DNA of 64,000 bases from Lachnospiraceae bacterium C7. GTDB lineage: Bacteria; Bacillota; Clostridia; Lachnospirales; Lachnospiraceae. A program made the translations under genes and the position numbers. Below, one piece after another: positions 6,936 through 16,928 of the stretch. Where the stretch lies: positions 1-64,000 of the forward strand of contig FOPE01000002.1 in NCBI GenBank assembly GCA_900113385.1. Reading direction: 5' to 3'. The notes below the pieces were generated by a model. That model did no database searches. It worked only from the letters and a program-made list of their open reading frames with translations, and was not told the origin of the DNA. Position 1 is the first letter of the stretch. Each line of letters begins with the position of its first letter.

Positions 6936-9144
6936 ACTTTCGTATAAAAATATAAAAAGAAGTATAAAAGATTATGAAATATATTTTTTAACATTGCTTT
7001 TTGGTGTATCTATTTTTTATATATTTAATTCGATAGAAACACAAGCAGTTACCCTTGACATTTCAAATAATATGATGCAAATCATAAAGATTATGTCGCA
7101 AGTTTTAAGTGGAATTAGTGTATTTGTATCTATTATATTAGGTTGTTTAATAGTCTATGCAAGTCGATTTTTAATGAAAAGGCGAAAAAGAGAATTTGGT
7201 ATTTACATGACATTAGGAATGAGCAAAAAACAGATTTCATCGTTACTTTTTGTGGAAACTGTAATTATAGGATTAGTGTCATTAGGTATAGGACTTTTAG
7301 TAGGAATTTTTGGATCCTATTTAGTAAGTGGTATAGTAGCAAATTTATTTAAAGCTGATATGACAAGATTTACGTTTGTTTTTTCTGAAAAAGCATGTGC
7401 AAAAACTTGCCTATATTTTGGAATTATTTATATTGTAGTGGCAATGTTTCAAATGTTTATTATTAGAAAATCCAAACTTATTGATTTAATTTCAGCTAAT
7501 AAAAAAGGTGAAAGTAAAAAAAATAAAAATATGCTATGTTGTGTTATTGTGTTTATTCTTGCAGTAGTTACACTAGGAATAGCATACTATTTAGCAATAG
7601 AAAAGACTTTTGGAAATGTTAACGGAGATAAAATGTTATTACTAGCAATTTTTCTAGGATGTCTCGGAACATTTTTGCTATTTTGGTCTATTTCAGGAAT
7701 GGTACTTAAAATCCTTATAAATCATAAAGAACTTTATTATAGAAAGTTAAATAGTTTTACATTTAGGCAGGTTAGTAGCCAAATTAATACAAATGTTGTT
7801 TCAATGTCAGTAATTTGTATTTTACTTTTTATAACTATATGTCTTCTTGCAACAGGTTTTTCTATTAAGAGAAATTTAGATGAAAGTCTTGAAAAGCAAA
7901 CACCTGTAGACTATCAAATGATAATTTCAAATGATAAGTCAGACTATGACTTAGAGGACGTGCAAAAAAAATTAGATAGTTATTTAAGTGGAAACGAAAT
8001 GGATAAATATAAAGTTAAGTCCCACAATTTTCTAAGAGGATTAAAAGGAAAAAGTGCAGGTGACTTAAAATGGTTAGAAGGGGATAATCAATCAATAACA
8101 ACTTTGATTTATGAATATATTTTTCCAGTATCTGAATACAATGAATATTTAAGATATTCAAAGAAAAAAACGTGTGAGTTAAAAGACAATGAATTTATGA
8201 TTTATTCAACTTATGTTCAAAAAGATATTAACAATCAAATTTTAGAACATAATAGACACTTGAGATTTCAGGGAAACAATTTTGATTATGATCTAGTTTG
8301 CAATAGCAAAACAGTTAATGAAGATCAAGATTTCCTTGGACCAGATGCAATGAAAAACGGATATATTGTAGTTCCAGATAATGTATATAAAACTCTAGAA
8401 AAAAATGCAAAAAATACTGGAAACTTAACAATGTATGGAAACAAGGAAATTTCTATTCAACAAATATTTGATAATGAGGAATTCAAAAAAAATGAGGCAT
8501 CAGATTTTTATAAAGTTAATGTAACCAATATTTTATCAAATAGCGAGAGTACATTGGATTCAAGCAAAGTAGAACAAGGGTTGGTGCATGATTTTCAAGA
8601 AGAAATAATAGGAAAAGATAAACTAGAAGCCATAAAAAATGAAAATAAAAATACAAAAGCAGAAAACGATATAGCCCTAGTTCAAGAAGCGACAGGATTA
8701 AATATATACTATATAAATAAAAAAGAAGTAGTAGATAATTCAGTGGGAATTGGAGCAATGTCTGTATTTATAGCCCTTTATTTAGGCATAATTTTTATGT
8801 TATCTAGTGCAGTACTTTTATCATTAAAGAATCTATCAGAAAGTGTTGATAATACAGAAAGATATCGTATGCTTAAAAAAATAGGTGCAGAAAATAAATT
8901 GATAAATGCATCACTGGCAAAACAAATTGGTATATTTTTCTTTGCACCATTTGCAGTAGCTGTAATTCACACAATTTTTGGCATGAAATTTGCTATGTAT
9001 ATTTTAAAAAGTATGGATCAGAAAATAAATTTACCATCTGTAATAGTAGCAATTATAGTAATAATAGTATTTTATAGCGCTTATTATTTAATAACATATC
9101 TTCAAAGCTTAAATATTATAAAAACAGATGAAAATAAGCGATAA
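6925..9144 (+). CDS. ABC transporter permease (BceB-like, FtsX family)
   Basis: This 739-residue permease has the typical ten-segment plan: four membrane segments near 18-175, more near 200-310, a large external domain of roughly 280 residues (about 330-610), and three segments at the C-terminus. The long external loop is the sensory and substrate domain of BceB-type permeases. GGAGG lies in the end of the ATPase gene, and ATG 6925 overlaps that gene by 11 bases, indicating coupling. With the genes at 4325, 5021 and 6168 it completes a four-part detoxification module. Confidence 0.92.
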   Translation: MLFKLSYKNIKRSIKDYEIYFLTLLFGVSIFYIFNSIETQAVTLDISNNMMQIIKIMSQVLSGISVFVSIILGCLIVYASRFLMKRRKREFGIYMTLGMSKKQISSLLFVETVIIGLVSLGIGLLVGIFGSYLVSGIVANLFKADMTRFTFVFSEKACAKTCLYFGIIYIVVAMFQMFIIRKSKLIDLISANKKGESKKNKNMLCCVIVFILAVVTLGIAYYLAIEKTFGNVNGDKMLLLAIFLGCLGTFLLFWSISGMVLKILINHKELYYRKLNSFTFRQVSSQINTNVVSMSVICILLFITICLLATGFSIKRNLDESLEKQTPVDYQMIISNDKSDYDLEDVQKKLDSYLSGNEMDKYKVKSHNFLRGLKGKSAGDLKWLEGDNQSITTLIYEYIFPVSEYNEYLRYSKKKTCELKDNEFMIYSTYVQKDINNQILEHNRHLRFQGNNFDYDLVCNSKTVNEDQDFLGPDAMKNGYIVVPDNVYKTLEKNAKNTGNLTMYGNKEISIQQIFDNEEFKKNEASDFYKVNVTNILSNSESTLDSSKVEQGLVHDFQEEIIGKDKLEAIKNENKNTKAENDIALVQEATGLNIYYINKKEVVDNSVGIGAMSVFIALYLGIIFMLSSAVLLSLKNLSESVDNTERYRMLKKIGAENKLINASLAKQIGIFFFAPFAVAVIHTIFGMKFAMYILKSMDQKINLPSVIVAIIVIIVFYSAYYLITYLQSLNIIKTDENKR

Positions 9145-9179
9145 TTAAAGTTACCGACTGAAAATGCACTTTTTTTGTA

Positions 9180-9193
9180 TGTTAACGTATGCA
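9180..9193 (+). promoter_or_regulatory. Catabolite-response-element-like site
   Basis: TGTTAACGTATGCA, inside a near-palindromic 16-mer, matches the loose cre consensus WTGNAANCGNWNNCW with one mismatch. It lies about 115 bases before a sugar-binding protein gene. HprK and an HPr homologue are encoded in this window, so CcpA-type control is plausible, but the match is imperfect. Confidence 0.3.
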
Positions 9194-9307
9194 TAAAGTC
9201 TGACATTACTGTTAGAATAACCATAAAGGAAAGAAAAATGTGTTTAATATTCGTTATTATAACTAAAAATGACGAAATTCTTTATGGGGAAAACGGAGGA
9301 GACAAAT

Positions 9308-10648
9308 ATGATGAAGAAAAAAGTAGTGTCAGTATTACTTGCAAGTGCAATGGTAGCATCACTTGCTGCCTGCGGAACAGGAGAAGGAAGTGCTAGCAAA
9401 GGTTCTTCAGAAAAAAAGGCTAAAAAGGTTGACGTAACAAAAGAAGATAAAAATACACTTTCAGTTTATGCATGGGACAAAAACTTTAATATTCCAGCTC
9501 TTAAAGCAGCAGAGAAAGCTTATCAAAAGAAAAATCCAAAATTCAAATTAAATATTATTGAGCAGTCTCAATCATCTGATGTTGAGACTGCCATTACAAC
9601 AGCTGGTTCGGCTGGAGATTTCAGCACTTTACCAGATATCGTATTATTCCAAGACCATTATATTCAAAAATATGTAACAGATTATCCAAAAGCATGGATT
9701 AATGTAGATGATGCAGACATTGATTGGAAAGACTTTGGAGAAGAGAAAGTTTCATATTCAACAATTAAAGGAAAACACTATGGAGTACCTGTTGATAACG
9801 GAACTGTAGTATTTGCCTATAGAGTAGATTTACTAGAAAAATGCGGATACACTCTTGACGATGTTACAGGTATTACATGGGACAAATTCATTGAAATAGG
9901 TGAAAAAGTTCATAAAGAGACAGGAAAATATTTACTTTCTATGGATGGAGATGGTAATGATTTACCATATATGATGCTTCAAGCAGAAGGTGCATCCCAG
10001 TTCAAAGATGGCAAAGCATATATTACAGATAACAAAAAATTAGTAGAAGTAATTAATAAAATTGTAGAAATGAAGAAAAAAGATGTTTTATATCTTGCAA
10101 ATGACTGGTCAGATTATACAGATCAGACAATCATTGGAGATAAAGTTGCAGGTGTTATGAATGGTAACTGGATTATTCCAACAATTGAGCAAGTTAAAGA
10201 AAATGAAGGAAAATGGGAAATTACATCAATGCCTACATTAAGTGGTGAAGAAGGATATGCATCAAATGGTGGATCATCTTTATATATCACAAGCAACTGT
10301 CGTAAAGCTGATTTAGCAAAGGACTTCTTAGCTTATACATTTGGTGGTGGAGAAGGCTCTCAGGATACATATGATAACGCACTTAAAGATGGTGGCGTAA
10401 TTACAACATGTATTTCAGCTGGTAAATCAGAGGTATATAATGAAGGCGTAAAATATTTTAAGGACCAGGCAATTTATTCAAAAATCGTAGAAATGGGATC
10501 ACATGTAAAAGTTGTAGAACAAAGCGATTTCCACTATACATGTCGTGAACAGATTGCAGCAGCAATTCAAAATATTTTAAATGGAACAGACACAAAGACA
10601 GCATTAAAAGACGCAGAAAAACAGTTGAAGTTCTCTATGGAAAAATAG
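9308..10648 (+). CDS. Sugar ABC transporter substrate-binding lipoprotein
   Basis: This 446-residue protein begins MMKKKVVSVLL and has a lipobox LAAC with the modified Cys at residue 22, so it is a membrane-anchored solute-binding protein of the CUT1 type (extracellular solute-binding family 1). ATG 9308 is chosen because GGAGGAG lies 7-8 bases upstream; an in-frame ATG at 9269 lacks such a site and would bury the signal peptide. It captures a sugar outside the cell and passes it to the permeases at 10745 and 11712. No ATPase is encoded nearby, so a shared MsmX-like ATPase elsewhere is likely. The neighbouring GH51 enzyme suggests arabino-oligosaccharides. Confidence 0.9.
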   Translation: MMKKKVVSVLLASAMVASLAACGTGEGSASKGSSEKKAKKVDVTKEDKNTLSVYAWDKNFNIPALKAAEKAYQKKNPKFKLNIIEQSQSSDVETAITTAGSAGDFSTLPDIVLFQDHYIQKYVTDYPKAWINVDDADIDWKDFGEEKVSYSTIKGKHYGVPVDNGTVVFAYRVDLLEKCGYTLDDVTGITWDKFIEIGEKVHKETGKYLLSMDGDGNDLPYMMLQAEGASQFKDGKAYITDNKKLVEVINKIVEMKKKDVLYLANDWSDYTDQTIIGDKVAGVMNGNWIIPTIEQVKENEGKWEITSMPTLSGEEGYASNGGSSLYITSNCRKADLAKDFLAYTFGGGEGSQDTYDNALKDGGVITTCISAGKSEVYNEGVKYFKDQAIYSKIVEMGSHVKVVEQSDFHYTCREQIAAAIQNILNGTDTKTALKDAEKQLKFSMEK

Positions 10649-10692
10649 TTATGATATCTTTTCTGATTAAGAAAGATTAAAGTATTTTAGAT

Positions 10693-10723
10693 AAAGGGGA
10701 ATCGTAACTATCGGTTCCCCTTT
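10693..10723 (+). other. Intergenic hairpin between binding protein and permease
   Basis: A 12-bp stem (10693-10704 with 10712-10723, one wobble pair) closes a 7-base loop. It is followed by AAAATC rather than a T tract, so it looks like an mRNA-stabilising or partial-attenuation hairpin. Such hairpins let binding-protein mRNA exceed permease mRNA. Confidence 0.65.
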
Positions 10724-10744
10724 AAAATCAAGGGGGTCAAGAAA

Positions 10745-11653
10745 TTGGGCGAGAGTAGTACAAAGAGAGGTTTAAGTGTAGGACAAAAGCAACATGTAGC
10801 AGGTTGGTTTTTCTTAACACCTGCAACGATTCTTATAACAATTATGAGCTTCTATCCAATGATACAAGCTTTTATCACATCTTTAAAAACAGGTTCAAGT
10901 GCTAATTTAGTATGGACAAAACCAATTTTTCATAATTACACAAGAATGTTTTCAGATGGTTTATTTATTAGATCAATAGGAAATACATTTTTATATTTAA
11001 TCGTAGAAGTTCCAATTATGTTAGTTTTAGCAATTTTGCTAGCACAGATTTTAAATAACAAAGATTTGAAATTTAGAGGATTTTTCCGTACATGCGTATT
11101 TTTACCATGTGCGACATCGTTAGTTTCATATTCATTGATTTTTAAATCACTTTTTGCAACAGATGGATTAATCAATCATATTTTAGTTAAAATAGGAATT
11201 TTAGAATCAAATTACAATTTTCTTGGAACATCATCTAGCGCAAAAGTAGTCATTATACTTGCTCTTATCTGGAGATGGACAGGATATAACATGGTATTTT
11301 ACTTGGCAGGTCTTCAAAACATTGAATACTCAGTGTATGAGGCTGCAAAAATAGATGGAGCAAATGGTTGGAAAACATTTTGGCATATTACAGTGCCTCT
11401 TTTAAAACCAACAATTATTATGACTTTTATCATGTCAATTAATGGTACATTGCAATTATTTGATGAGTCAGTAAACTTAACAAAAGGTGGACCAGCAAAT
11501 ACAACAATTACAATGTCACATTATATATATAACAATTCATTTGGTCAGGGTGTAGCAAACTTCGGTTATGCTTCAGCAATGTCATTCTTTGTATTTGTTT
11601 TAGTAGCAGTCTTAGCAGCTATTAACTTGAAAGTAGGTGATTCTCGTGATTAA
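10745..11653 (+). CDS. Sugar ABC transporter permease (MalF-like)
   Basis: This 302-residue permease has six membrane segments and the EAA loop EAAKIDGANGWKTFW typical of CUT1 importers, which docks with the ATPase. The start appears to be TTG 10745, eight bases after a GGGGG run; no in-frame ATG fits better. It sits between the binding protein and the second permease. Substrate is inferred from context as a plant-derived oligosaccharide. Confidence 0.9.
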   Translation: MGESSTKRGLSVGQKQHVAGWFFLTPATILITIMSFYPMIQAFITSLKTGSSANLVWTKPIFHNYTRMFSDGLFIRSIGNTFLYLIVEVPIMLVLAILLAQILNNKDLKFRGFFRTCVFLPCATSLVSYSLIFKSLFATDGLINHILVKIGILESNYNFLGTSSSAKVVIILALIWRWTGYNMVFYLAGLQNIEYSVYEAAKIDGANGWKTFWHITVPLLKPTIIMTFIMSINGTLQLFDESVNLTKGGPANTTITMSHYIYNNSFGQGVANFGYASAMSFFVFVLVAVLAAINLKVGDSRD

Positions 11654-11711
11654 GGCAAGCGTACATACAATGGCAATGCCTACAACAAACAAAGAGCAGG
11701 AAACGAGCACA

Positions 11712-12548
11712 ATGAAAAAAACAAAAACTAGAACAATATCTTCAATACAAAGAAGATTGATTCCAAGTTATATTTTCCTAATTATTGTGTCATTTATTTC
11801 AGTGTTCCCACTATATTGGATGATTACAGCAGCAACTAATGATACAGTTGATGTAGCAAGAGGAAAAATAGTTTTTGGAACAAAAGCAATGGAAAATCTG
11901 ACAAAACTCCTAGAAGGACAAGACCTATGGGGAGCAATGGGAAATTCATTTTTATATGCAATAGTTCAAACAATAGTATGTTTATTAATTTGTTCTTTAG
12001 CAGGATATGGTTTTGAATTGTATCATGATAAGGCTAAAGATAAACTATTTGGAATACTATTGCTAGCAATGATGGTTCCACAGGTTGCCACAATGATTCC
12101 ACTTTTTAAAATGATGTCAAAACTTGGTTTCTTAAATACAGTATGGGCATTTATTCTACCAAGTATATCTACACCATTTATGATTATGATGTTTAGACAA
12201 AATTCTAGAAACTTCCCAGTAGAAATAATGGAAGCATCTAGAATAGATGGTCTTAGCGAAATAAAAATTTTTTACAAAATGTATATGCCAATAATGAAGT
12301 CAACATATGCAGCAGCTGCCGTAATTACATTTATGAATGCTTGGAATGCATATATGTGGCCAAAGGTAGTAATGTCAGATAACAGAGCACAAACAATGCC
12401 AATGCTTATAGCAAACTTAGCAGCAGGCTATACAATTGATTATGGTGTACTTATGATGGGTGTACTATTCTGCTCAATACCAACAATGGTTGTATTCTTT
12501 GTATTGCAAAAACAATTTGCAGAAGGAATTACAGGAGCAGTTAAATAA
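11712..12548 (+). CDS. Sugar ABC transporter permease (MalG-like)
   Basis: This permease has six membrane segments and the EAA loop EASRIDGLSEIKIFY. It pairs with the MalF-like protein. The reading frame is open from GTG 11637 inside the previous gene, with further starts at 11646, 11670 and 11676. ATG 11712 is preferred because it gives the usual short basic N-terminus (MKKTKTRT) before the first membrane segment at about residue 18, with an AGGA site upstream. The product is 278 residues, normal for MalG-type proteins. GTG 11646, preceded by AGGTGA, is the main alternative. Confidence 0.85.
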   Translation: MKKTKTRTISSIQRRLIPSYIFLIIVSFISVFPLYWMITAATNDTVDVARGKIVFGTKAMENLTKLLEGQDLWGAMGNSFLYAIVQTIVCLLICSLAGYGFELYHDKAKDKLFGILLLAMMVPQVATMIPLFKMMSKLGFLNTVWAFILPSISTPFMIMMFRQNSRNFPVEIMEASRIDGLSEIKIFYKMYMPIMKSTYAAAAVITFMNAWNAYMWPKVVMSDNRAQTMPMLIANLAAGYTIDYGVLMMGVLFCSIPTMVVFFVLQKQFAEGITGAVK

Positions 12549-12595
12549 TACAAATCCTAGTAATAGGAGTATATACCTACACACTAACCCTTAAG

Positions 12596-12631
12596 ATCCA
12601 GTGGTGCAAATAGACGCCACTGGATTTTTTT
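12596..12631 (+). terminator. Rho-independent terminator of the sugar importer operon
   Basis: An 11-bp stem (12596-12606 with 12615-12625) closes an 8-base loop and is followed by seven T residues. Confidence 0.92.
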
Positions 12632-12823
12632 CGTGATTTTAACACTGAAAAAGTATTTTATATTGAAGGAAAATGAAATAATGATTAAAATTATAGATGT
12701 GAAAAAACAAATGAAAACCAATATATAAAACAAATTCATGTAAAATTAATACATAAAAACCAAATATGAAAAAAAATATATAAATTAATATATAAAAAAT
12801 GCGAGAGGATTTAGGTAACTAAA

Positions 12824-13492
12824 ATGGTAAAAATACTATTAGTTGAAGATGAAAAGGCTGTAAGAACCCTTACAAAGGTAAAACTAAGAAATAAATACGA
12901 AATTATTGAGGCAACAGATGGAATAGATGCTTTGTCTAAGTTAGAGCAGACCCAGGTAGATATTATGATTGTAGATGTTATGATGCCAAGAATGGATGGT
13001 TATGAATTTATAAAAGAAGCTAGAGAAGCAGGAGATAATACACCAATTATTATGTTAACAGCAATGGATAGTTTTGCTCATAAGAAAAAAGGATATAATT
13101 TAGGAATAGATGAATATCTAACAAAGCCCATTGATTATGAAGAACTTACATGGCATATAGAAGCAATTCTTAGAAGAGCCAAGATAAATTCAGAAAGTCA
13201 GATTCAGGTTGGAGATTTTAAGATTTCAGAAAAAGAAATGAAAGCTACATGGAAAGATAAGGATATAATTCTCACAGAAAAAGAATTTAAATTGATATAT
13301 AAATTGTTATCGTATCCAGGAGTGCTATTTACAAAACAGCAAATAATGGACGATATTTGGGGTTATGATACAGAAGCAGATTATAATTCCATAAAAACAT
13401 ATATTAATAGAATCAGGAAAAAATTAGATGGTTGTGATGAGTTCCAAATTGTATCAATTCGAGGTATAGGTTATAAAGCGGTAGTTAATTAA
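12824..13492 (+). CDS. OmpR-family response regulator
   Basis: This 222-residue protein has a receiver domain with phosphorylation site D51 (IVDVMMPRMDGY) and conserved K (LTKPID), and a C-terminal winged-helix domain that binds DNA. It is paired with the kinase 13 bases downstream. The receiver contains the MMPRMDG motif common in PhoB/KdpE-like regulators. Targets are unknown; the flanking genes are a sugar importer, a lipid kinase-like gene, a MATE exporter and a GH51 enzyme. Confidence 0.9.
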   Translation: MVKILLVEDEKAVRTLTKVKLRNKYEIIEATDGIDALSKLEQTQVDIMIVDVMMPRMDGYEFIKEAREAGDNTPIIMLTAMDSFAHKKKGYNLGIDEYLTKPIDYEELTWHIEAILRRAKINSESQIQVGDFKISEKEMKATWKDKDIILTEKEFKLIYKLLSYPGVLFTKQQIMDDIWGYDTEADYNSIKTYINRIRKKLDGCDEFQIVSIRGIGYKAVVN

Positions 13493-13505
13493 AAGGGAGA
13501 TTTAA

Positions 13506-14585
13506 ATGAAAAAAAACAATAAAAAAAACAATAAAAAAAATACCAATAAAATTAAAGATAAAGAATTGGAAATAAAAGGTTTTTTCTGGGTTCACGTTGC
13601 GGGAATTGTAGTTGTAGTAGCAGGAGTAATGGGATATGGATTAATAGGAGAATTTATATTTGGTTACGACAATAGTAGTGCATTGTCAATGCTTGCAATG
13701 ATTCCTATAATGTCTATTGCGTATTTATTAATAATGAGACCAATAATTAGGTCAATAAGGCAAAGAATGTATGTTTTGGCAAAAGCAATGGAAGATGTGG
13801 CAGAAGGAGATTTATCTTGCCAAATAGATTTAGAGGGGACACGGGAGTATAGAGAGTTATATAAACATTTCAATATAATGGCAAGTGAATTAAAAAAAAG
13901 CAGAGAAGAAATGGAGAATTTTACAAATGAATTTGCTCATGAATTTAAGACTCCAATAACGGCTATAAGCGGTTTCGCAGATGTGCTTTTAGAATCTGAA
14001 AATGAAATTTCAAGGGAGGAAAGAAGAGAATATTTAGAATTAATTTCTGATGAATCTAAAAGATTATTAAGGTTATCCCAAAATACTTTATTATTGTCAA
14101 AAGTTGAAGCTATGCAAATTGTAATTGAAAAAGTGGATTATGATTTGGCGGAGCAGATAAGAAAATGCTTGATTTTACTAAGTAAAAGCATAGAAAATAA
14201 AAATATAGAAATAGAAATGGATGAAGATTTGAAACTTCCATACTATGGTAATCAGGAAATTATGCAGCATGTTTGGATTAATCTTTTAAATAATGCAATT
14301 AAGTTTACCCCAGAAAATGGAAAGATAACAATTAATGGCAGTGAAAAAAACACTATAACAGTCAGTATAGCTGACACAGGAATAGGAATGGATGAAGCCA
14401 CAATTGAAAAAATATTTGATAAGTTTTACCAAAATGATCCAGTAAGTCTTACAAAGGGAAGTGGAATAGGATTGTCTATTGTAAAAAGAATAGTAACTTT
14501 GTGCGATGGAAATATAACTGTAATAAGTCATCCAGGAAAAGGTAGTGAATTTATAGTTGATTTACCAATTACAAAAAGAAAATAA
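13506..14585 (+). CDS. Sensor histidine kinase with HAMP domain
   Basis: This 359-residue kinase begins with a Lys/Asn-rich cytoplasmic tail, then two membrane segments (about 26-47 and 60-80) with a very short outside loop, a HAMP linker (about 80-135), H145 in the box FAHEFKTPITA and a HATPase domain with DTGIGM and GSGIGLS boxes. The minimal external loop suggests it senses the membrane or a partner protein rather than a bound ligand. It follows its response regulator, with GGGAG upstream of the ATG. Confidence 0.9.
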   Translation: MKKNNKKNNKKNTNKIKDKELEIKGFFWVHVAGIVVVVAGVMGYGLIGEFIFGYDNSSALSMLAMIPIMSIAYLLIMRPIIRSIRQRMYVLAKAMEDVAEGDLSCQIDLEGTREYRELYKHFNIMASELKKSREEMENFTNEFAHEFKTPITAISGFADVLLESENEISREERREYLELISDESKRLLRLSQNTLLLSKVEAMQIVIEKVDYDLAEQIRKCLILLSKSIENKNIEIEMDEDLKLPYYGNQEIMQHVWINLLNNAIKFTPENGKITINGSEKNTITVSIADTGIGMDEATIEKIFDKFYQNDPVSLTKGSGIGLSIVKRIVTLCDGNITVISHPGKGSEFIVDLPITKRK

Positions 14586-14712
14586 ATTTTACCTAATTTT
14601 TACTTTGAATTTACCAAAGCTTAGTATCCTTAATATTGTTAAATGAAACAGTCTAGAAATTAAAGAAAGAACTACAAAACTGTTTCAAATAAATAAGAAA
14701 AGGAATGATATT

Positions 14713-15435
14713 ATGGATGTAAAAATGATTTTAGATGTATTAATTGGTTTTTTATATTTACAATTGCATTTCGCAGTATTAGCAGGTACTACAGTATTTT
14801 TAAGTAAAAAGGTAAAACTTCCAGGAGAATTATATAGGAAAATGCTTCATATGGTTTCAGTATTCTCTATAATGCCTATAGTAATTCCAACAAAACATTG
14901 GATATCAGCAGTCTTAATTTGCGCATTATTTATTACAGAAGCCTATTTAGGAACAAAGTTAACTAATATAGAAAAAGGCGTAGGAATGAAACAAAGATCA
15001 GCCGGTGAACAGCAAAGAAGTATGATGCTTTTGTACGGGACCTACATGCTATTAATACTAATTGGTTGGGGATTATTTAATCAAAAATGGATCGTTGTAT
15101 TATCAGTTTTAGCATGGGGCGTAGGAGATGCAGCAGCAGCCTTAGTAGGGAAAAAATTTGGAAAACACAAATTATCAGGAAAATATATAGAAGGAACAAA
15201 AAGTGTAGAAGGCACAGTAGCAATGTTTGCAGTAAGTTTTGTATCAGTGTTTGCCTTATACCTTAGACATAGCTCAATGTCCACATCTTGGTTCGTAGTA
15301 TTAGTATGTTTTTGGATAGCAGTATTGTCCGCTCTTGTAGAACTATTTTCAAAACATGGTTTAGATACAATAGCTTGTCCAACGATTGCTTTGTTTGGTT
15401 TTTCAATTGTAACAATGGTTGCAGGTAAAATATAA
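14713..15435 (+). CDS. DGK1/SEC59-like membrane kinase or cytidylyltransferase family protein
   Basis: This 240-residue integral membrane protein has about six to seven segments and the signature GVGDAAAALVGKKFGKHKL followed by GTKSVEGT. That motif marks the COG0170 family, which includes dolichol kinase, phytol kinase and CTP-dependent diacylglycerol kinase. It probably uses a nucleoside triphosphate to phosphorylate an isoprenoid or diacylglycerol lipid. Family members are often mislabelled phosphatidate cytidylyltransferase. AAAAGGAATG lies upstream of ATG 14713, and a MATE exporter gene follows 27 bases after the stop. Confidence 0.75.
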   Translation: MDVKMILDVLIGFLYLQLHFAVLAGTTVFLSKKVKLPGELYRKMLHMVSVFSIMPIVIPTKHWISAVLICALFITEAYLGTKLTNIEKGVGMKQRSAGEQQRSMMLLYGTYMLLILIGWGLFNQKWIVVLSVLAWGVGDAAAALVGKKFGKHKLSGKYIEGTKSVEGTVAMFAVSFVSVFALYLRHSSMSTSWFVVLVCFWIAVLSALVELFSKHGLDTIACPTIALFGFSIVTMVAGKI

Positions 15436-15462
15436 TTTAGAAATAGAAAAGGAGATTTTGAT

Positions 15463-16788
15463 ATGAATAAACAGAGCAAACTTGAAGAAGGGAAGGTATG
15501 GTCAGTTATTGCATCCCTTGCTATCCCAACAGTAATAATTACAATGGTTATGGTTGTGTACAACATGGCAGATGTATTTTTTATTGGAAAAACAGGTGAT
15601 GTAAATATGATAAATGCAATTTCAGTTTGTATGCCTATTTTTCCTATAATACAAGCCTTTGGTACATTAATTGGTGCAGGCGGATGTACTGCAATTTCAG
15701 TTGCCCTAGGTGAAAAAAATTTAGAAAAAAGTAAAAAAATATCTAGTTTTTGTTTTTATTTTTGTGTAGTAGCAGGACTAGCAATGACTATAGTATTAAG
15801 CGTTTTTACAGAACCAATAATGTCTTTGTTAGGAGCATCAGAAAGTTACAAAGAATATGGCATGTTATATTTGAGATTTTTAGCACTTGGATGTCCTGTT
15901 ATGATGTTCTCTAATGGATTTGTAAACATAATGAGAGCAGATGGTTCAATGAAAGAGCCAATGATAGCAAATTTATCAGGTACAATTGTAAATATTATTT
16001 TAGATCCAATTTTCATTTTAGGATTTGATATGGGAGTTGCAGGTGCTGCCATTGCAACGGTTTTAGGAAATGTATTAGCAACTGTAATTCTTTTGAAACT
16101 TTTAAGAGGAAAAAAATATTTTTTGTCATTATCTCCTAAAAAATTGGAACTATCCTATGACACAGCACTCCATCCAATGGCTCTTGGATTCCCAATAGCA
16201 TCAGGAACAATTTTAATGAGTTTTTCATACATGGTTTTAAATAATTTGTTATTAACAATAGATGCAAATGCTCAAGGAGCTTTTGGAATAGGCCGTTCTA
16301 TAATGCTTCTTTCAACTATGACACAATTAGGAATCTGTATGGGAGTTCAGCCAGCTGTTTCTTATAACTATGGTCGAGGCGACGGAAAAAGAGTTAGAGA
16401 ATTTGTATTAAAAGCAACTATGGCATGCGTGATTTTTGGACTTGCAATTGCATTCATATGTATAGTAGGACGTGATGCAATATTACGAGCATTTATAGAT
16501 GACATAGCTATTATGGGATACGGAAGAAAAATTATTTTTGGTTGTTTTATAACTGCTCCAATTTATGCTATATATCAGTCTGCAGTAACATTTTTGCAAG
16601 CAACAGATTCAGCAAAATGGAGTGCGATTATAACAGTACTTCGCCAAGGAATTATTTTGATTCCAGCAATGATAATTTTAAATATGTACTGGGGATTTGA
16701 TGGAATAGTATATTGTTTTGCAGTAGTAGATGTTATAGGCGCTTTTATAGGTGTAATAGTATTGTGGAAACGTTTAAAGAAAATCTGA
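15463..16788 (+). CDS. MATE family efflux transporter
   Basis: This 441-residue protein has twelve membrane segments arranged as two similar halves, with the N-terminal signature ASLAIPTVIITMVMVVYNMADVFFIG cut across helix 1 and matching MepA/NorM-type proteins. It exports cationic drugs or metabolites in exchange for Na+ or H+. It follows the lipid kinase-like gene with AAAGGAG upstream. Its substrate is unknown, and being next to a two-component system may indicate inducible expression. Confidence 0.9.
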   Translation: MNKQSKLEEGKVWSVIASLAIPTVIITMVMVVYNMADVFFIGKTGDVNMINAISVCMPIFPIIQAFGTLIGAGGCTAISVALGEKNLEKSKKISSFCFYFCVVAGLAMTIVLSVFTEPIMSLLGASESYKEYGMLYLRFLALGCPVMMFSNGFVNIMRADGSMKEPMIANLSGTIVNIILDPIFILGFDMGVAGAAIATVLGNVLATVILLKLLRGKKYFLSLSPKKLELSYDTALHPMALGFPIASGTILMSFSYMVLNNLLLTIDANAQGAFGIGRSIMLLSTMTQLGICMGVQPAVSYNYGRGDGKRVREFVLKATMACVIFGLAIAFICIVGRDAILRAFIDDIAIMGYGRKIIFGCFITAPIYAIYQSAVTFLQATDSAKWSAIITVLRQGIILIPAMIILNMYWGFDGIVYCFAVVDVIGAFIGVIVLWKRLKKI

Positions 16789-16873
16789 CCAATAAGTTTG
16801 AAAATTTTCGTAATTTCCAACAAAAAAATGATAAAACTTCGTTTACATATACAAATTAAAAAAACTCCATCTG

Positions 16874-16882
16874 TGATATAAT
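16874..16882 (+). promoter_or_regulatory. Extended -10 promoter for the arabinofuranosidase
   Basis: TGATATAAT is a perfect extended -10 element 47 bases before the ATG. No good -35 lies 17 bases upstream, so an activator may be needed. Confidence 0.55.
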
Positions 16883-16928
16883 AATGTTGGAAAATATTAT
16901 TTTTAAGGATTTAAGGAGAAACTAGAAA

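Noticed and set aside
9175-9396. 73-codon open frame overlapping the binding-protein start
   Set aside because: It is out of frame with the lipoprotein signal sequence, and its C-terminal half is a shadow of that signal peptide.
10693-10723. Hairpin as a full rho-independent terminator
   Set aside because: It is followed by AAAATC rather than a T tract, and the permease genes downstream have no separate promoter that I can see.
15081-15566. 161-codon reverse-strand open frame
   Set aside because: It spans parts of two well-supported plus-strand genes and has no ribosome site or motif.
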